DNA of 37,824 nt from Rhizobacter sp. (GCA_021153565.1 JAJKJU010000266.1:1-37824); one strand, 5' to 3'. Counted from the stretch's first letter, positions 27,020 to 35,476 are shown. Notes: generated by a model from the letters alone, not told the origin. Program-made: numbers and translations.

Positions 27020-28519
27020 TTACGTGGGCTGAACGGTCGAACCGTCGCTTGGGGCAGAGGAGGGCGGTGTCAAGACCACGGCAAAGCGTTCGAATGCCGG
27101 GAGCACACCGAGGACCAACGCAGGCGTCTGCGAATCCGCGACCTTTGAGGCCGAAAGCGCGGCACAGGCTAACAGTCGCACGATGCCCAGATCGCCGCAG
27201 CCCACCCCTGCTCGGAGGCCATCGGTGGCGGCGTCGAGATGTGGCAACAGCTCTTGCATCGTTCCGTAGACCTCGCCGGTGCGCGATCCTCGGTGGTCTG
27301 CATCTGTCGTCAAATGCATGATGGCTGTGGGCTCGATGCGGCTGACCTTGAGGGCAGCTTCTGCGACCTGTTGCAAAGTATTCGCAGTCAAACGGCCTGA
27401 TGCGTCGGCCGACTTGTCTCGCCGTGCCAAGCTCGCGCGGTGCATATGTGCCATTGCCGGCTCTGCGTTGGCAGGTTGAGGCCAAACGGACGAGGCCAGC
27501 AGAAGCGACGCCGCTCCTTCGCCGGGCACCAGCCCAAGTGGGTTGACGCCCGAAAAAAGAGTCTGCTGCGCGCTCAGGCGAAGAATCTCTTCTTCGCTGA
27601 TGCGTGAATCCGCCGCCATGACCAACATCAGGGCGGCTTCGTCGTCGCGTTGCCACTGGACCAACTTCTGGTCGAGCATTGACCAGAAGTCTTCGGCGCT
27701 TGCGACCGCATGCACTTGCAAATGAACGGCAGGCCGGTCGGGTCGAGCCATGGCGCGAGATTGCCTTGCGGCTTGCAGGCCGGCCTCAAGCAACGGATCG
27801 AATTGTTTTGTCAGCCATGCAGTGGCAACACGTTGCGCGGGAGCCGGCCAGCGTGCCGGAATGACCAGACTGAGAGTGACTGTCGGAATTCGCGACCGGT
27901 CCGAGTTTTTGAAGGCCTCCCACTGGGCCTCCAGCGGCGTTCGCATGTTGTTCATGCTTTGAATCAGCAAGCTCAGCACTCGCACGAGGTCCGTGGGCGC
28001 CTTGAAACTTGCCCACTCTTCGACTTGTTCTGCCGCCAATCCCCCCACCAGCTCGGCGATGGATGCTTCGACCGCGTCGGTGTCCATCTCGGGGATTCGC
28101 GCCGTGAACACGGCGATGCCGTCGTCATCCTTGAGTTCACTGTCCAACTCGGCCTTGCATTCCCCGGACTCGATGCTGGAACATGCGATGTTCCAGTCGC
28201 CTCCAGAGCGAAGTTCAACGCCCGAGGCCAGGACGATGAAAGGTGCGCTTCGCTCACTCGCGTCCGTGATAGCCGATGTGGGTTGGGTCGAGACTGTTTC
28301 AGATACCAGCGGTGCGCTTGCATAACTGTGCAAACGACGCACCGACCACATCGCCAACAGCACTGTCATGGTCAGGCCGAGGGGAAGCAATAGCAGATTG
28401 AGTGCGATGGTGCTGCCGCTCGGGTCCACGTTTGAGGATTGCCAACGCCACAGGGTGGTCAGCCATACCAGCACCGTGATCGCTACAAGCAGCGCAAGAA
28501 TCTTCCAGACTTTTGTCAT
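27020..28519 (-). CDS. Membrane protein with degenerate ketosynthase/thiolase-like segment, next to tssM
   Basis: The 499-residue product starts MTKVWKILALLVAITVLVWL. It has two membrane segments (about 7-25 and 39-59) and then a soluble domain. Residues 329-341 (GLVPGEGAASLLL) and 438-455 (GVGCGDLGIVRLLACAAL) match the order and spacing of two conserved loops of beta-ketoacyl synthases. The segment between them (HLTTDADHRGSRTGEVYG, 402-419) occupies the place of the active-site His loop. I cannot identify a proper nucleophilic Cys or the standard His pair, so it is probably non-catalytic. It lies in the tssM operon, between a PAAR gene and tssM. The fold is inferred from these motifs only. 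Confidence 0.7.
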   Translation of the reverse strand: MTKVWKILALLVAITVLVWLTTLWRWQSSNVDPSGSTIALNLLLLPLGLTMTVLLAMWSVRRLHSYASAPLVSETVSTQPTSAITDASERSAPFIVLASGVELRSGGDWNIACSSIESGECKAELDSELKDDDGIAVFTARIPEMDTDAVEASIAELVGGLAAEQVEEWASFKAPTDLVRVLSLLIQSMNNMRTPLEAQWEAFKNSDRSRIPTVTLSLVIPARWPAPAQRVATAWLTKQFDPLLEAGLQAARQSRAMARPDRPAVHLQVHAVASAEDFWSMLDQKLVQWQRDDEAALMLVMAADSRISEEEILRLSAQQTLFSGVNPLGLVPGEGAASLLLASSVWPQPANAEPAMAHMHRASLARRDKSADASGRLTANTLQQVAEAALKVSRIEPTAIMHLTTDADHRGSRTGEVYGTMQELLPHLDAATDGLRAGVGCGDLGIVRLLACAALSASKVADSQTPALVLGVLPAFERFAVVLTPPSSAPSDGSTVQPT

Positions 28520-28607
28520 GAATACAGGGACTCGCCGCTGAGCGCGCTATCAAACCTACTACAAAACCTACTGCAGGAGAGCTACACCAGAAGTGCGCGA
28601 GCGTCGA

Positions 28608-28877
28608 TCAACAGGCGTCGGTCGTCACGCTTTGGGAAGAGATCAGGGTGGCGCCACAAGCCGTCTTGTCGCCATGGCGAGCTGCCGCCTTGCCGTCGAT
28701 GATCATCGTTGCGTCGCCGCAGGCAATGATCGTGCTGTTGTGGCCGCGCTTGGGGCAACTCACCTTGTCGCCCACACGTGCAATGCGCTTCCCATGGGTG
28801 TCTGTCGCGCCTGATGCCTCGATCACTACGCCACCGTGGTCTGTCTTGTCACCCAATACGATGAAAGGACGTCCCAT
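28608..28877 (-). CDS. PAAR-domain spike-tip protein (copy 2)
   Basis: The 89-residue protein starts MGRPFIVLGDKTDHGGVV and contains DKVSCPKRGHNSTIIACGD and AARHGDKTACGA, so it is a complete PAAR-domain protein of the same size as that at 19204-19473. The zinc-site His and Cys residues are in the expected places. Sequence identity to copy 1 is only partial, so it is not a recent duplicate. It lies in the tssM operon, 88 bases before the KS-like gene, and is likely the conserved core tip, while copy 1 belongs to the weapon island. Confidence 0.92.
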   Translation of the reverse strand: MGRPFIVLGDKTDHGGVVIEASGATDTHGKRIARVGDKVSCPKRGHNSTIIACGDATMIIDGKAAARHGDKTACGATLISSQSVTTDAC

Positions 28878-28958
28878 TCATCTTCTCCATATGCCAAAAA
28901 AAAAGCGCGCTGCGAACTGCAGACCGCGGTCGCGCAGTCTAACGTGCGTGACGCCAAT

Positions 28959-29816
28959 TCAACCCCCCACATTTGGGCGAGGCGGTCGGGTCCCGCGCAA
29001 TTCCACGTGGCCAAAGTCCATGTTCTGCCAGCGTCCCCCCCACGTGAGTCCAGCGCGCTGGGCAGCCTCGCCATACAACTCATAACCTTTCATGGCCCAC
29101 GGATCACGCTCGCTGATGACAAGTTTGCCGTCGCGCAAGAAAGCGCTGTCCGCGGCCAGCCCGTACTGGTGATAGCTTTGCCAAGCACCCGCATTGGTCA
29201 CATTGGTGCCCATCTTGGCCAGCAGCGCCTGGCGCTCGGGGCTTCGGTAACCTTCAAGCAATACCATGTCGTAGCCGTGTTCGTCACGCATCACCTTGTA
29301 GACCAGCAAGAGGCGCTGCCGAAACTCTCTATCCATGAGATCCCAGCGGCGGTCCGCGTTGCTGAGCTGAGGGCGCAGCCTTTCCACTTCGGGCGTCATG
29401 AACACTTCGGGTGGTAAGGGTGGTGGCGGAACGAGTTGCTCTCCTTCAAGCAGTGCGGAGACCACCCCCCCTGATATGGAGGGAGTGACCTCATCGGTGA
29501 ACGCGTCGAGTGAACGAAAGTCTCGAACTGAAAATACAAGCAGCGGAGGCAGCGCCAGCAGTGCCAACCCGATGAGAGCATGTGCCCGGCAGTCGCGTAG
29601 CAAACGGGCGCCTGTGCGCAGGAATGTTCCTGCTTGGCCCGCCCGCTCGCGTGCGCGTTGCTCCAGGAGATCATTTGCGTCGTGTCCGACTTTCGCTGCG
29701 TTTCTGAGCGCCGAGGCAAAAGCGGTGGCGGTGCGCCTTCGAAAGGTGGGAAGCAACATCAGGCCGGCTAACAGGCATACGATGGCAAAGTAAGCCACCA
29801 GAACAACGAGAATCAT
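28959..29816 (-). CDS. Membrane-anchored M15-family (VanY/CwlK-type) peptidoglycan peptidase
   Basis: The 285-residue protein has two membrane segments (about 2-22 and 78-96). The periplasmic domain carries the M15 signatures LLEGYRSPERQ (near 187), SYHQYGLAAD (H216 and D223) and MDFGHVEL (H270, with E272), which together give the zinc site and the catalytic residue. It should cut peptide cross-links of the cell wall. TagX of Acinetobacter, an M15 peptidase of a T6SS cluster, is the closest known parallel and helps insert the apparatus through the wall. It is the first gene of the minus-strand operon and faces the divergent gene at 29963. Confidence 0.88.
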   Translation of the reverse strand: MILVVLVAYFAIVCLLAGLMLLPTFRRRTATAFASALRNAAKVGHDANDLLEQRARERAGQAGTFLRTGARLLRDCRAHALIGLALLALPPLLVFSVRDFRSLDAFTDEVTPSISGGVVSALLEGEQLVPPPPLPPEVFMTPEVERLRPQLSNADRRWDLMDREFRQRLLLVYKVMRDEHGYDMVLLEGYRSPERQALLAKMGTNVTNAGAWQSYHQYGLAADSAFLRDGKLVISERDPWAMKGYELYGEAAQRAGLTWGGRWQNMDFGHVELRGTRPPRPNVGG

Positions 29817-29962
29817 TTTGTAGCCGGGTTTTGCAGGGCCCCAGATGTGGCCCTTTGTCTAACAATAGCGGCCGATTAAACTCAGCCCATTAAAAGTTGC
29901 GCGCGGGTGACTTGCCGGAATTGAGCCACCTCGCGAAGCGCGTCGACGCGAATTACCTTCTC

Positions 29963-30838
29963 ATGAACCAGACTTCCCATCTTGACAAAGAAACGCGCCG
30001 AGCGCCGCCCCAACTGTTCGGGCCATCTCCGGCCAAGCGGCATCCCGATTTCGAGGAGAGCATCTTAGCGACGATAGATGGCGGATCGCAATCCGCCTCG
30101 GCGGGCTCTGGAACTCGACTCAAAGCTTTCGTGATACTGAGTGGTGTGGCCTTGGCCGGCGTGGCTGTTTATCTTGCGGTTCAAGAATGGGGGTCATCCA
30201 CCAGTCCCAATGCTGACCTTGATGCAAGCGGGACTCGGGTTCGCATGTCCGCGACTCAACGCGAGGCGGCGCCCTTCGGGCCTGTCTCGTCGGCACCTGT
30301 GGCGTTGATCGACAAGACTTCATCACCTCAAGCAACGGCGTCAATCGAGACTGTGACTCAACCAGGTTCGAAGGTTTCGCCAAGTGCCGTGGCCAGTGCA
30401 AGCGACGAGCGCTTGGCGTCCGTGTCTGCGCCGGTATCAACGGTATTGCCGTCTGATAAAGCCGTGGCTGCATCTGCAATCTCCACAAGTGCTCGACCCA
30501 GCGCTTCCGCTGCCTCTACATCGGCATCGCGTCCTACTGCTGGCGAGGCGAAGCATGGGCGACAGCGCGGCTATACCGGCGCCAAGGTGGCAAAAGCAAG
30601 CACGAGTGCGTCCACCGGAAAGCGAAAAAGTCAACGCGACGCAGATGCGGAATTGCTCGCAGCGATGCTGCCGTACCTCAGTGCTGCCCCTGTCCCTACC
30701 AGTCCTGGGCTCGAAAAGCGCTGCGGCCTATCGGGTGCTGGTCACGCCACCGCCTGCCGCATGAAATACTGCAACGGTCGGGAAGGTGTTGATGTCGCTT
30801 GCCCTGTCGAATCGTCCGGCAACAGACCTGCTCAGTAG
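29963..30838 (+). CDS. Hypothetical single-pass membrane protein, Ser/Ala-rich, Cys-rich C-terminus
   Basis: I use the ATG at 29963 (291 residues, MNQTSHLDKETRRAPPQLFG); a TTG 22 codons upstream is possible. One membrane helix lies at about 53-73 (LKAFVILSGVALAGVAVYLA). After it comes a long low-complexity Ser/Ala/Thr/Val-rich region, a basic patch (GKRKSQRDADAELL) and a C-terminal tail with four Cys (CGLSGAGHATACRMKYC). The topology is N-in, with the linker in the periplasm. I recognise no family. It is divergent from the M15 peptidase gene, and its 3' end overlaps the vgrG fragment at 30786, so the end may have been altered by the rearrangement that left that fragment. Confidence 0.6.
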   Translation: MNQTSHLDKETRRAPPQLFGPSPAKRHPDFEESILATIDGGSQSASAGSGTRLKAFVILSGVALAGVAVYLAVQEWGSSTSPNADLDASGTRVRMSATQREAAPFGPVSSAPVALIDKTSSPQATASIETVTQPGSKVSPSAVASASDERLASVSAPVSTVLPSDKAVAASAISTSARPSASAASTSASRPTAGEAKHGRQRGYTGAKVAKASTSASTGKRKSQRDADAELLAAMLPYLSAAPVPTSPGLEKRCGLSGAGHATACRMKYCNGREGVDVACPVESSGNRPAQ

Positions 30839-31322
30839 CTTCCTCGACGACGTTTTTGGCGATGCGGCCTACAGCGCTTATGCCGCGTGGCAATGGGGCG
30901 AAACCGGCGCTGACGGAGGTGCGGAAGACATCAGCGCATTTCTGGCCAACGGCCCGAACGCTGGCGTGCGCGAATACTGCGTCCAATACCGGGAGACGGA
31001 TTGGCAATTTATGCAGAGGCTGCTGGCCTCCGAGGGACTGGGCTGGCGGGTGGAAGAAGCGCAGGATGCGCCGGCCGGCCACCGCATCGTGCTCTTCGCG
31101 GACAGCCAGTGCTGGCCGCAAAACCCCACCTCGCAGAGCGCACTCGGCGGGCAAGGCATCAAATTCCAACGTGCCCATGCGACCGAAACGCAAGACGCGA
31201 TCCAGTCGCAGGACTTTGGCCACGGCGCGGCCGAGCGAGAGTTCATCGTGCTGCGCGTGTGCGCCATCGGCATCAACAACCTGCCCAAGGAGATCGGCAG
31301 CCGGTTGGTCCTGAGGCTCTAA
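30786..31322 (+). pseudogene. Internal vgrG fragment with deletion
   Basis: The 178-residue frame is part of the gp27-like VgrG base: DLLSSFLDDVFGDA, then CVQYRETDWQFMQRLLASEG and GHRIVLFADSQ. It continues with FQRAHATETQDAIQSQDF and then the EFIVLRVCAIGINNLPKEIG segment that in intact VgrGs lies further downstream. The N-terminus, the gp5 domain and the tail are missing, so it cannot make a spike. It overlaps the end of the preceding ORF. Together with the 5' stub at 9433 it shows that more vgrG genes existed here in the past. The missing N-terminal residues are roughly those preserved in the 9433 stub. Confidence 0.8.
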
Positions 31323-31951
31323 AGGGATTCCCAGAGCTGCCGACCAGGTGACCGGGCTGTCGATTGATCCAATTTGCCATCGTCGAGGACGAAGCAATCG
31401 CTGTTACCACTTGCACGCGTCGCTCTCGCGACGCCACCTGTACGGCAATGCGGTCAAGCGTCTCGACTGCTTGGGGACGTATTCGCAGAACCGGTGGCTG
31501 ACTTTACGTTCCTCAAGCGGGTGCGCCTGATCGCTTCACCTTTTGGAGGGGTTCGACAGAGTCCAGGTAAGAAAGCCCAGCACGGTCCAAGGTGACTGCA
31601 AGTCATTCCGGTTCGAAGTGTCGCCAGCGCAACGCGGGTGGCCGCTTGGCAGCACGAAAGTCGAAGCGCACGAACGGCTCCCCGTCTACAGACGATACGT
31701 TCCGGAAGCCGACTCCGCACTGGCCGTGCAATAGTTTCAGTACGGCACCCGCGTTGCCTTCCAACTTCGGGCGGCCCTGATGGCGGACCGTCACGCGCAC
31801 CCTCGAGCGAAACCGAGAGCAAGAAAGGACCGATATGGCATGAGCAACATGTCCAGGCACAAAGCAGACCGCCTGCCGGCTAAAGAGGATGGTCCCCATC
31901 GGGCACCTCAAAAGCGCGCGCCTTTTTGAAATGTGATCAAGGAGTACCGTC
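31323..31951. other. About 630 bases without a recognisable gene
   Basis: Only short ORFs without similarity that I recognise occur here, including one of 134 codons on the minus strand (31603-32007) that is not convincing. The stretch lies between the broken vgrG and the DUF4148 gene and probably holds decayed DNA of the former vgrG region. Confidence 0.4.
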
Positions 31952-32311
31952 ATGTCGAATCGCGTTGTCACCCTCAGCATCTTCACCGTGGCCGCAACTC
32001 TCGCCACACCGCTCGTGTTCGCGGATCAGGATGGCGTTCGGACCTTGCCCAACGAAGCCGGCACGGAAGTTGTCGGCCAGCGCAGCACGGTCACCCGCGA
32101 CGATGTCAAGGCCGAGCTGGAGGCAGCGCGGCACGATGGCAGCTTGCGCCTGAGCCAGCGCAACGCCAGCCTTCCAGGCGATGTTCCTCGGGCGGGCTTT
32201 GTCTCCAGCCAAGACGAGAAATGGCAAGCCATGCGTCTTCGCCAACAGTCGGAGCCGAACGGGTGGCGCTATATCGGCGGCGAGGCGGGCTGGGTGTACG
32301 AAGGCCGCTGA
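31952..32311 (+). CDS. Exported DUF4148-like protein
   Basis: The 119-residue protein begins MSNRVVTLSIFTVAATLATP with a signal peptide likely cut after VFA (residue 24). The mature part has the pattern of DUF4148 proteins of Burkholderiales: VTRDDVKAELEAARHDGSLR, a charged helix, and a short aromatic end (GWRYIGGEAGWVYEGR). Family function is unknown. A good ribosome-binding site (aaggagt at 31938-31944) precedes the ATG. It is the first plus-strand gene after the vgrG debris and may belong to the same transcript as the redox genes from 32626, though about 310 bases separate them. Confidence 0.75.
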   Translation: MSNRVVTLSIFTVAATLATPLVFADQDGVRTLPNEAGTEVVGQRSTVTRDDVKAELEAARHDGSLRLSQRNASLPGDVPRAGFVSSQDEKWQAMRLRQQSEPNGWRYIGGEAGWVYEGR

Positions 32312-32625
32312 TCACGAAGGGGCGCTGGACGTTCACCAAACCAAGATCACCGACCTGCGCCATCGTCGAGCATGACGATGAGCATCGCGCCCGAAGTGGT
32401 GATCATGGAAAGCACTGGCGTGTGCTGTTCAGTTCCACAAGATGCGAGATTGCAGCCTTCTTGTTCGGACGAGCGTGCGGATGCGAAGCCGTCTGCGCGG
32501 GCAGCGCGCGCACAGGGTTCGCAGCCATATGGCTCCAGTCAGGGTTCGCCACAGCCCGGCATCACCCGTACGGGCGGCATACTCCTTGGCGGCACGCAGT
32601 TCCTGAGAACCGCAGCCGATCTCGC
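32312..32625. other. Intergenic stretch before the cytochrome gene
   Basis: About 310 bases hold no convincing gene. One frame reads EVVIMESTGV, which recalls the start of a conserved IS110-type transposase motif, but the similarity is only about eight residues long and is not enough to call a remnant. Confidence 0.35.
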
Positions 32626-33222
32626 ATGAACCAACACGACAGCATCATCCACCCCTTGTGGCTGCGATTGACCCATTGGATCAACGTCGTCGCAATCGTT
32701 CTGATGCTGATGAGTGGCTGGCGCATCTTCAACGCCTCGCCAATCTGGCGGTTCAGCATTCCCGAAGGGATCACGCTCGGAGGCTGGCTCGGCGGTGCCT
32801 TGCAATGGCATTTCGCAGCAATGTGGTTGCTGGCCGCGAACGGCCTGCTCTATCTGGTGCTCAATCTCGGCAGCGGCCGCTTCAAGACCAAGTTCCTGCC
32901 GATCGGGCCACACCGCTTGTGGACCGATCTGCGTGCTGCGCTCACCGGGCACCTGGTCCACGACAATCCGCGCGAGTACAACGCGGTACAGCGGGCGGCC
33001 TACGTTTTTGTCGTACTCGACTTGATCGTGCTCGTGATGTCGGGCCTTGCACTGTGGAAATCGGTGCAGTTTCCGCTGTTGCGCGAGCTGATGGCCGGCT
33101 ATGAAGGAGCCCGGCGCGTGCACTTCTTCGCGATGGTCTTGCTTGTCGCATTCATCGTCGTGCACGTGGTGATGGTGGTGCTCGTGCCGAGGACGCTGGT
33201 CGCGATGCTTCGCGGCCGTTGA
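32626..33222 (+). CDS. Cytochrome b561-like integral membrane protein
   Basis: The 198-residue protein starts MNQHDSIIHPLWLRLTHWIN. I see four membrane segments: about 16-33, 60-82, 125-147 and 165-190. Histidines placed for haem b lie in LTHWIN, in LQWHFAAMWLL, in RRVHFFAM and in FIVVHVVMVV. The first two and last two are positioned as in di-haem cytochromes b of the b561/Ni-Fe hydrogenase type. It should pass electrons between the quinone pool and the periplasmic partner encoded next, 18 bases downstream. The start at 32626 is chosen because the open frame upstream has no such sequence. Confidence 0.85.
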   Translation: MNQHDSIIHPLWLRLTHWINVVAIVLMLMSGWRIFNASPIWRFSIPEGITLGGWLGGALQWHFAAMWLLAANGLLYLVLNLGSGRFKTKFLPIGPHRLWTDLRAALTGHLVHDNPREYNAVQRAAYVFVVLDLIVLVMSGLALWKSVQFPLLRELMAGYEGARRVHFFAMVLLVAFIVVHVVMVVLVPRTLVAMLRGR

Positions 33223-33240
33223 ACACCGGAAAGATCGATC

Positions 33241-34014
33241 ATGATCAGATCCCCGCGCAAGCTGAACATCGACGGCGATGCCGTGCTCAAGGAGGCCATG
33301 CGCCACCTGGGCCAGCCAGCTCGGCGCATCTTCCTGCAACGGTCGTTGACGCTCGGTGGCCTGTCGATGCTGACCGGCTGCTCGCTCAGCGACGGTACAT
33401 CGGTCGAGAAGGCGCTGGCAGCCATGTCGCGCTTCAACGATGACGTGCAGGCCTGGCTGTTCGACCCGCAGCGGCTCGCGGCCACTTACACCGACGCGAT
33501 GATCACGCGGCCGTTTCCGTTCAATGCCTATTACGGGGTCAATGAGGTACGCCATGTCGACGCCAGGACATACTCGCTCGAAGTGAGCGGTTTGGTCGCC
33601 GACAGGCATGCGTGGACGCTCGATGAGTTGAATGCGCTGCCCCAGACAGAGCAGATCACGCGCCACATTTGCGTCGAAGGCTGGAGCGCGATCGGCAAAT
33701 GGGGCGGCGTGCCGTTCTCGACTTTTCTGAAACACATCGGCGCTGACCTCACCGCGAAATACATCGGCTTCAAGTGTGCCGACGACTACTTCACCAGCAT
33801 CGACATGCCCACGGCGCTGCATCCGCAGACGCTACTCACGCTTCGCTACGACGGCGAGGTGCTGCCGGCAAAGTATGGCTTTCCGATGAAGCTGCGCATG
33901 CCGACCAAGCTGGGCTACAAAAATCCCAAGCACATCACAGCGATGTTCGTCACCAACACCTACCCCGGTGGATACTGGGAAGACCAAGGCTACAACTGGT
34001 TCGGTGGCAGTTGA
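33241..34014 (+). CDS. Periplasmic molybdopterin oxidoreductase of the sulfite oxidase/MsrP type
   Basis: The 257-residue protein belongs to the sulfite-oxidase-like molybdopterin family. The putative molybdenum ligand is C144 in RHICVEGWSAIGKWGG, with YTLKL-like surroundings replaced by YSLEVSGLV before it and GFKCADDYFTS after it. The N-terminus has a Tat-type RR (ARRIFLQRSLTLGG) and then a lipobox-like LTGC (C47), suggesting Tat export and possible lipidation. The C-terminal part (LRMPTKLGYKNPKHI) is typical. The preceding cytochrome b gene is the likely electron partner, in the manner of the MsrP/MsrQ pair, although that membrane partner is of another type. The substrate is unknown. Confidence 0.88.
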   Translation: MIRSPRKLNIDGDAVLKEAMRHLGQPARRIFLQRSLTLGGLSMLTGCSLSDGTSVEKALAAMSRFNDDVQAWLFDPQRLAATYTDAMITRPFPFNAYYGVNEVRHVDARTYSLEVSGLVADRHAWTLDELNALPQTEQITRHICVEGWSAIGKWGGVPFSTFLKHIGADLTAKYIGFKCADDYFTSIDMPTALHPQTLLTLRYDGEVLPAKYGFPMKLRMPTKLGYKNPKHITAMFVTNTYPGGYWEDQGYNWFGGS

Positions 34015-34044
34015 TCGAATCTCGCATGCGTCGCGGAGATAGTC

Positions 34045-34362
34045 ATGGTCATGCCCCGTATTGACTCGCTCATGGCAACCCGAATTGCTGGCCGCGCTTT
34101 GATGCGCGGCTTGGCCGCCTGCGCCATCGCCACAGAAGTCGGTCTTTTCCCCGACTTGGGTGCGTTGGCCGCCGGCGAGCTTGGGGCGGCGCAAGCAGTT
34201 GCAAGTGCGCCAATGAAGATGGAGGAACCCATGGCAGGCGGGATGAAGCGACAGGGCATGAAGAAAGGCGATATGAAGAAGGCCGCCGAAAAGAAGGATC
34301 GTGAGATGAGGGACACGATCAAGAAGGAAGAACGATCGATGCCGCAGAGTTCTCCCAAGTAG
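34045..34362 (+). CDS. Small Met/Lys-rich hypothetical protein
   Basis: The 105-residue protein has a possible signal-like hydrophobic region (about residues 13-42, LMRGLAACAIATEVGL), then a highly Met/Lys/Glu-rich C-terminal half with repeated KKGDMKK-type units. It recalls small exported MXKDX-repeat or metal-binding proteins of Burkholderiales, but I cannot assign a family. A good ribosome-binding site (cggag at 34034-34038) supports the ATG at 34045. It follows the molybdopterin gene by 30 bases and may be part of the same operon. Confidence 0.6.
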   Translation: MVMPRIDSLMATRIAGRALMRGLAACAIATEVGLFPDLGALAAGELGAAQAVASAPMKMEEPMAGGMKRQGMKKGDMKKAAEKKDREMRDTIKKEERSMPQSSPK

Positions 34363-34390
34363 GGTCGAGGAGGTTGTCATCGTGGAAAAG

Positions 34391-34447
34391 CGGCGTGGTT
34401 CAGTTCCGAATATCTCCGGGTAACACAGACGAGCGCGCTGGGGCCGC
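34391..34447 (-). repeat. Short repeat related to 35477-35530, copy A
   Basis: This stretch shares cggcgtggttca and gggtaacac[a/g]gacgagcgc with copy B. Read on the minus strand, both give similar peptides (GPSALVCVT...LNHAA here, GPTALVRVT...LNHAA in copy B), so a piece of related coding sequence is present twice around the region 34.4-35.5 kb. Copy A is the more eroded. The surrounding 34363-34590 holds no gene. Confidence 0.55.
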
Positions 34448-34590
34448 GAGCCTCGGTGGTCTTGCATGGGACCTGGCTATCAGAATTAACGGAACTCAAT
34501 AACTGCCGCAGAAGATGCCGGATCCTCCGGTGGAAGCCGCTCCAGCAGCTGGCTCGGGCGGACCTGCGAGCGCGTGCTGCCTTCCGGCAG

Positions 34591-35115
34591 CTATCTTTCC
34601 TCGGGGGGCAGGGTGATCAGGAGGTTAAGAGCCGTATTGAGGCGGCCACGTTGTTGGCGGGGCCAATGGCTGATGACCCTGTCCCTGTCTGCGAGGGCCT
34701 GCAACTTCAGGTCTTCATCCGAGCTTTCGTAGCGCTGCAGGAAACCGCGCAGGTCGGCATGCGGATTGTCGGCCAGCATTTCCTTTGCGAAGCGTGCCAA
34801 AGCGCTCCGGTAGTTCTCAATCGTGCTCGGGGCAAGCGACAAGGTCGGGGTACGCGACAAGGCCTCGGCCAGCGTAATGAAGACCTCGATCAGTTTGAGA
34901 TTGTCACGCGATGCTTGATATTCTGGGAAGGAGTTCTGCACCAAACCCCGTAGAGTGTGAGACGTTCCCCACAGGGCCATCAGATTTCGGGCCCTCGAAC
35001 GTGCGCCGCTCGGCAAGCTCTCCACGATCCGAATCTGGGTGTCCGTTGGGAGCAGTTCTAAAAGTGATTCTCCTTTTTGCGCGATGCTGCCCGATGACGA
35101 TGCCCTCGCTCTCAA
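34591..35115 (-). CDS. Hypothetical protein, unassigned
   Basis: A 174-residue minus-strand ORF with protein-like composition: helical segments such as STIENYRSALARFAKEMLAD and DLKLQALADRDRVISHWPRQ. Its only good start is a TTG at 35115, with no clear ribosome-binding site. The 5' end may therefore be damaged. I do not recognise a family. It lies in a stretch of broken DNA between the redox genes and the NRPS gene, and may be a remnant of an integrated plasmid-like segment, since a parA remnant lies close by. Confidence 0.4.
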   Translation of the reverse strand: MRARASSSGSIAQKGESLLELLPTDTQIRIVESLPSGARSRARNLMALWGTSHTLRGLVQNSFPEYQASRDNLKLIEVFITLAEALSRTPTLSLAPSTIENYRSALARFAKEMLADNPHADLRGFLQRYESSDEDLKLQALADRDRVISHWPRQQRGRLNTALNLLITLPPEER

Positions 35116-35476
35116 TGCGGGCGGTCCGGAAAGGCCGCTATCTCGGGCGGGTCGTGATGCCGGGGCGGGATTGCCGCCCTGCTGGTCCGCCGCGCCGGTT
35201 GGCGAATGCCCAGTACAGGTGACTGATCTAGCTAGAAATGGAGTTATCCATGCTGACTTTCACTTGAACTTGATTGAATGAAATGACCGTCCAAATTGGG
35301 CACCTCCCCCGGTACACACCATGGCGTTTCACCGAAGTGATGTTCAAGCAAACGAAATAACAAATCCACTACGTGTGTACTTGAAACAGATCGGTTTAGA
35401 CAATGGCCGTCCTCGCCGGGGGGCGATCGAGGTGAGATGACGCGATGAAGCTGGCAGCCGACGCGAGTGCTGGCGG

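Noticed and set aside
29835-29857. Hairpin agggcc / ggccct in the divergent intergenic region
   Set aside because: The stem is short and lies at the 5' side of both genes, so a terminator role is not supported; it could be chance.
31603-32007. Minus-strand ORF of 134 codons
   Set aside because: No recognisable motif or ribosome-binding site, and it overlaps the start of the DUF4148-like gene; treated as a chance frame.
32372-32629. Possible IS110 transposase remnant (VIMESTGV)
   Set aside because: Only about eight residues match; the flanking residues do not follow the family.
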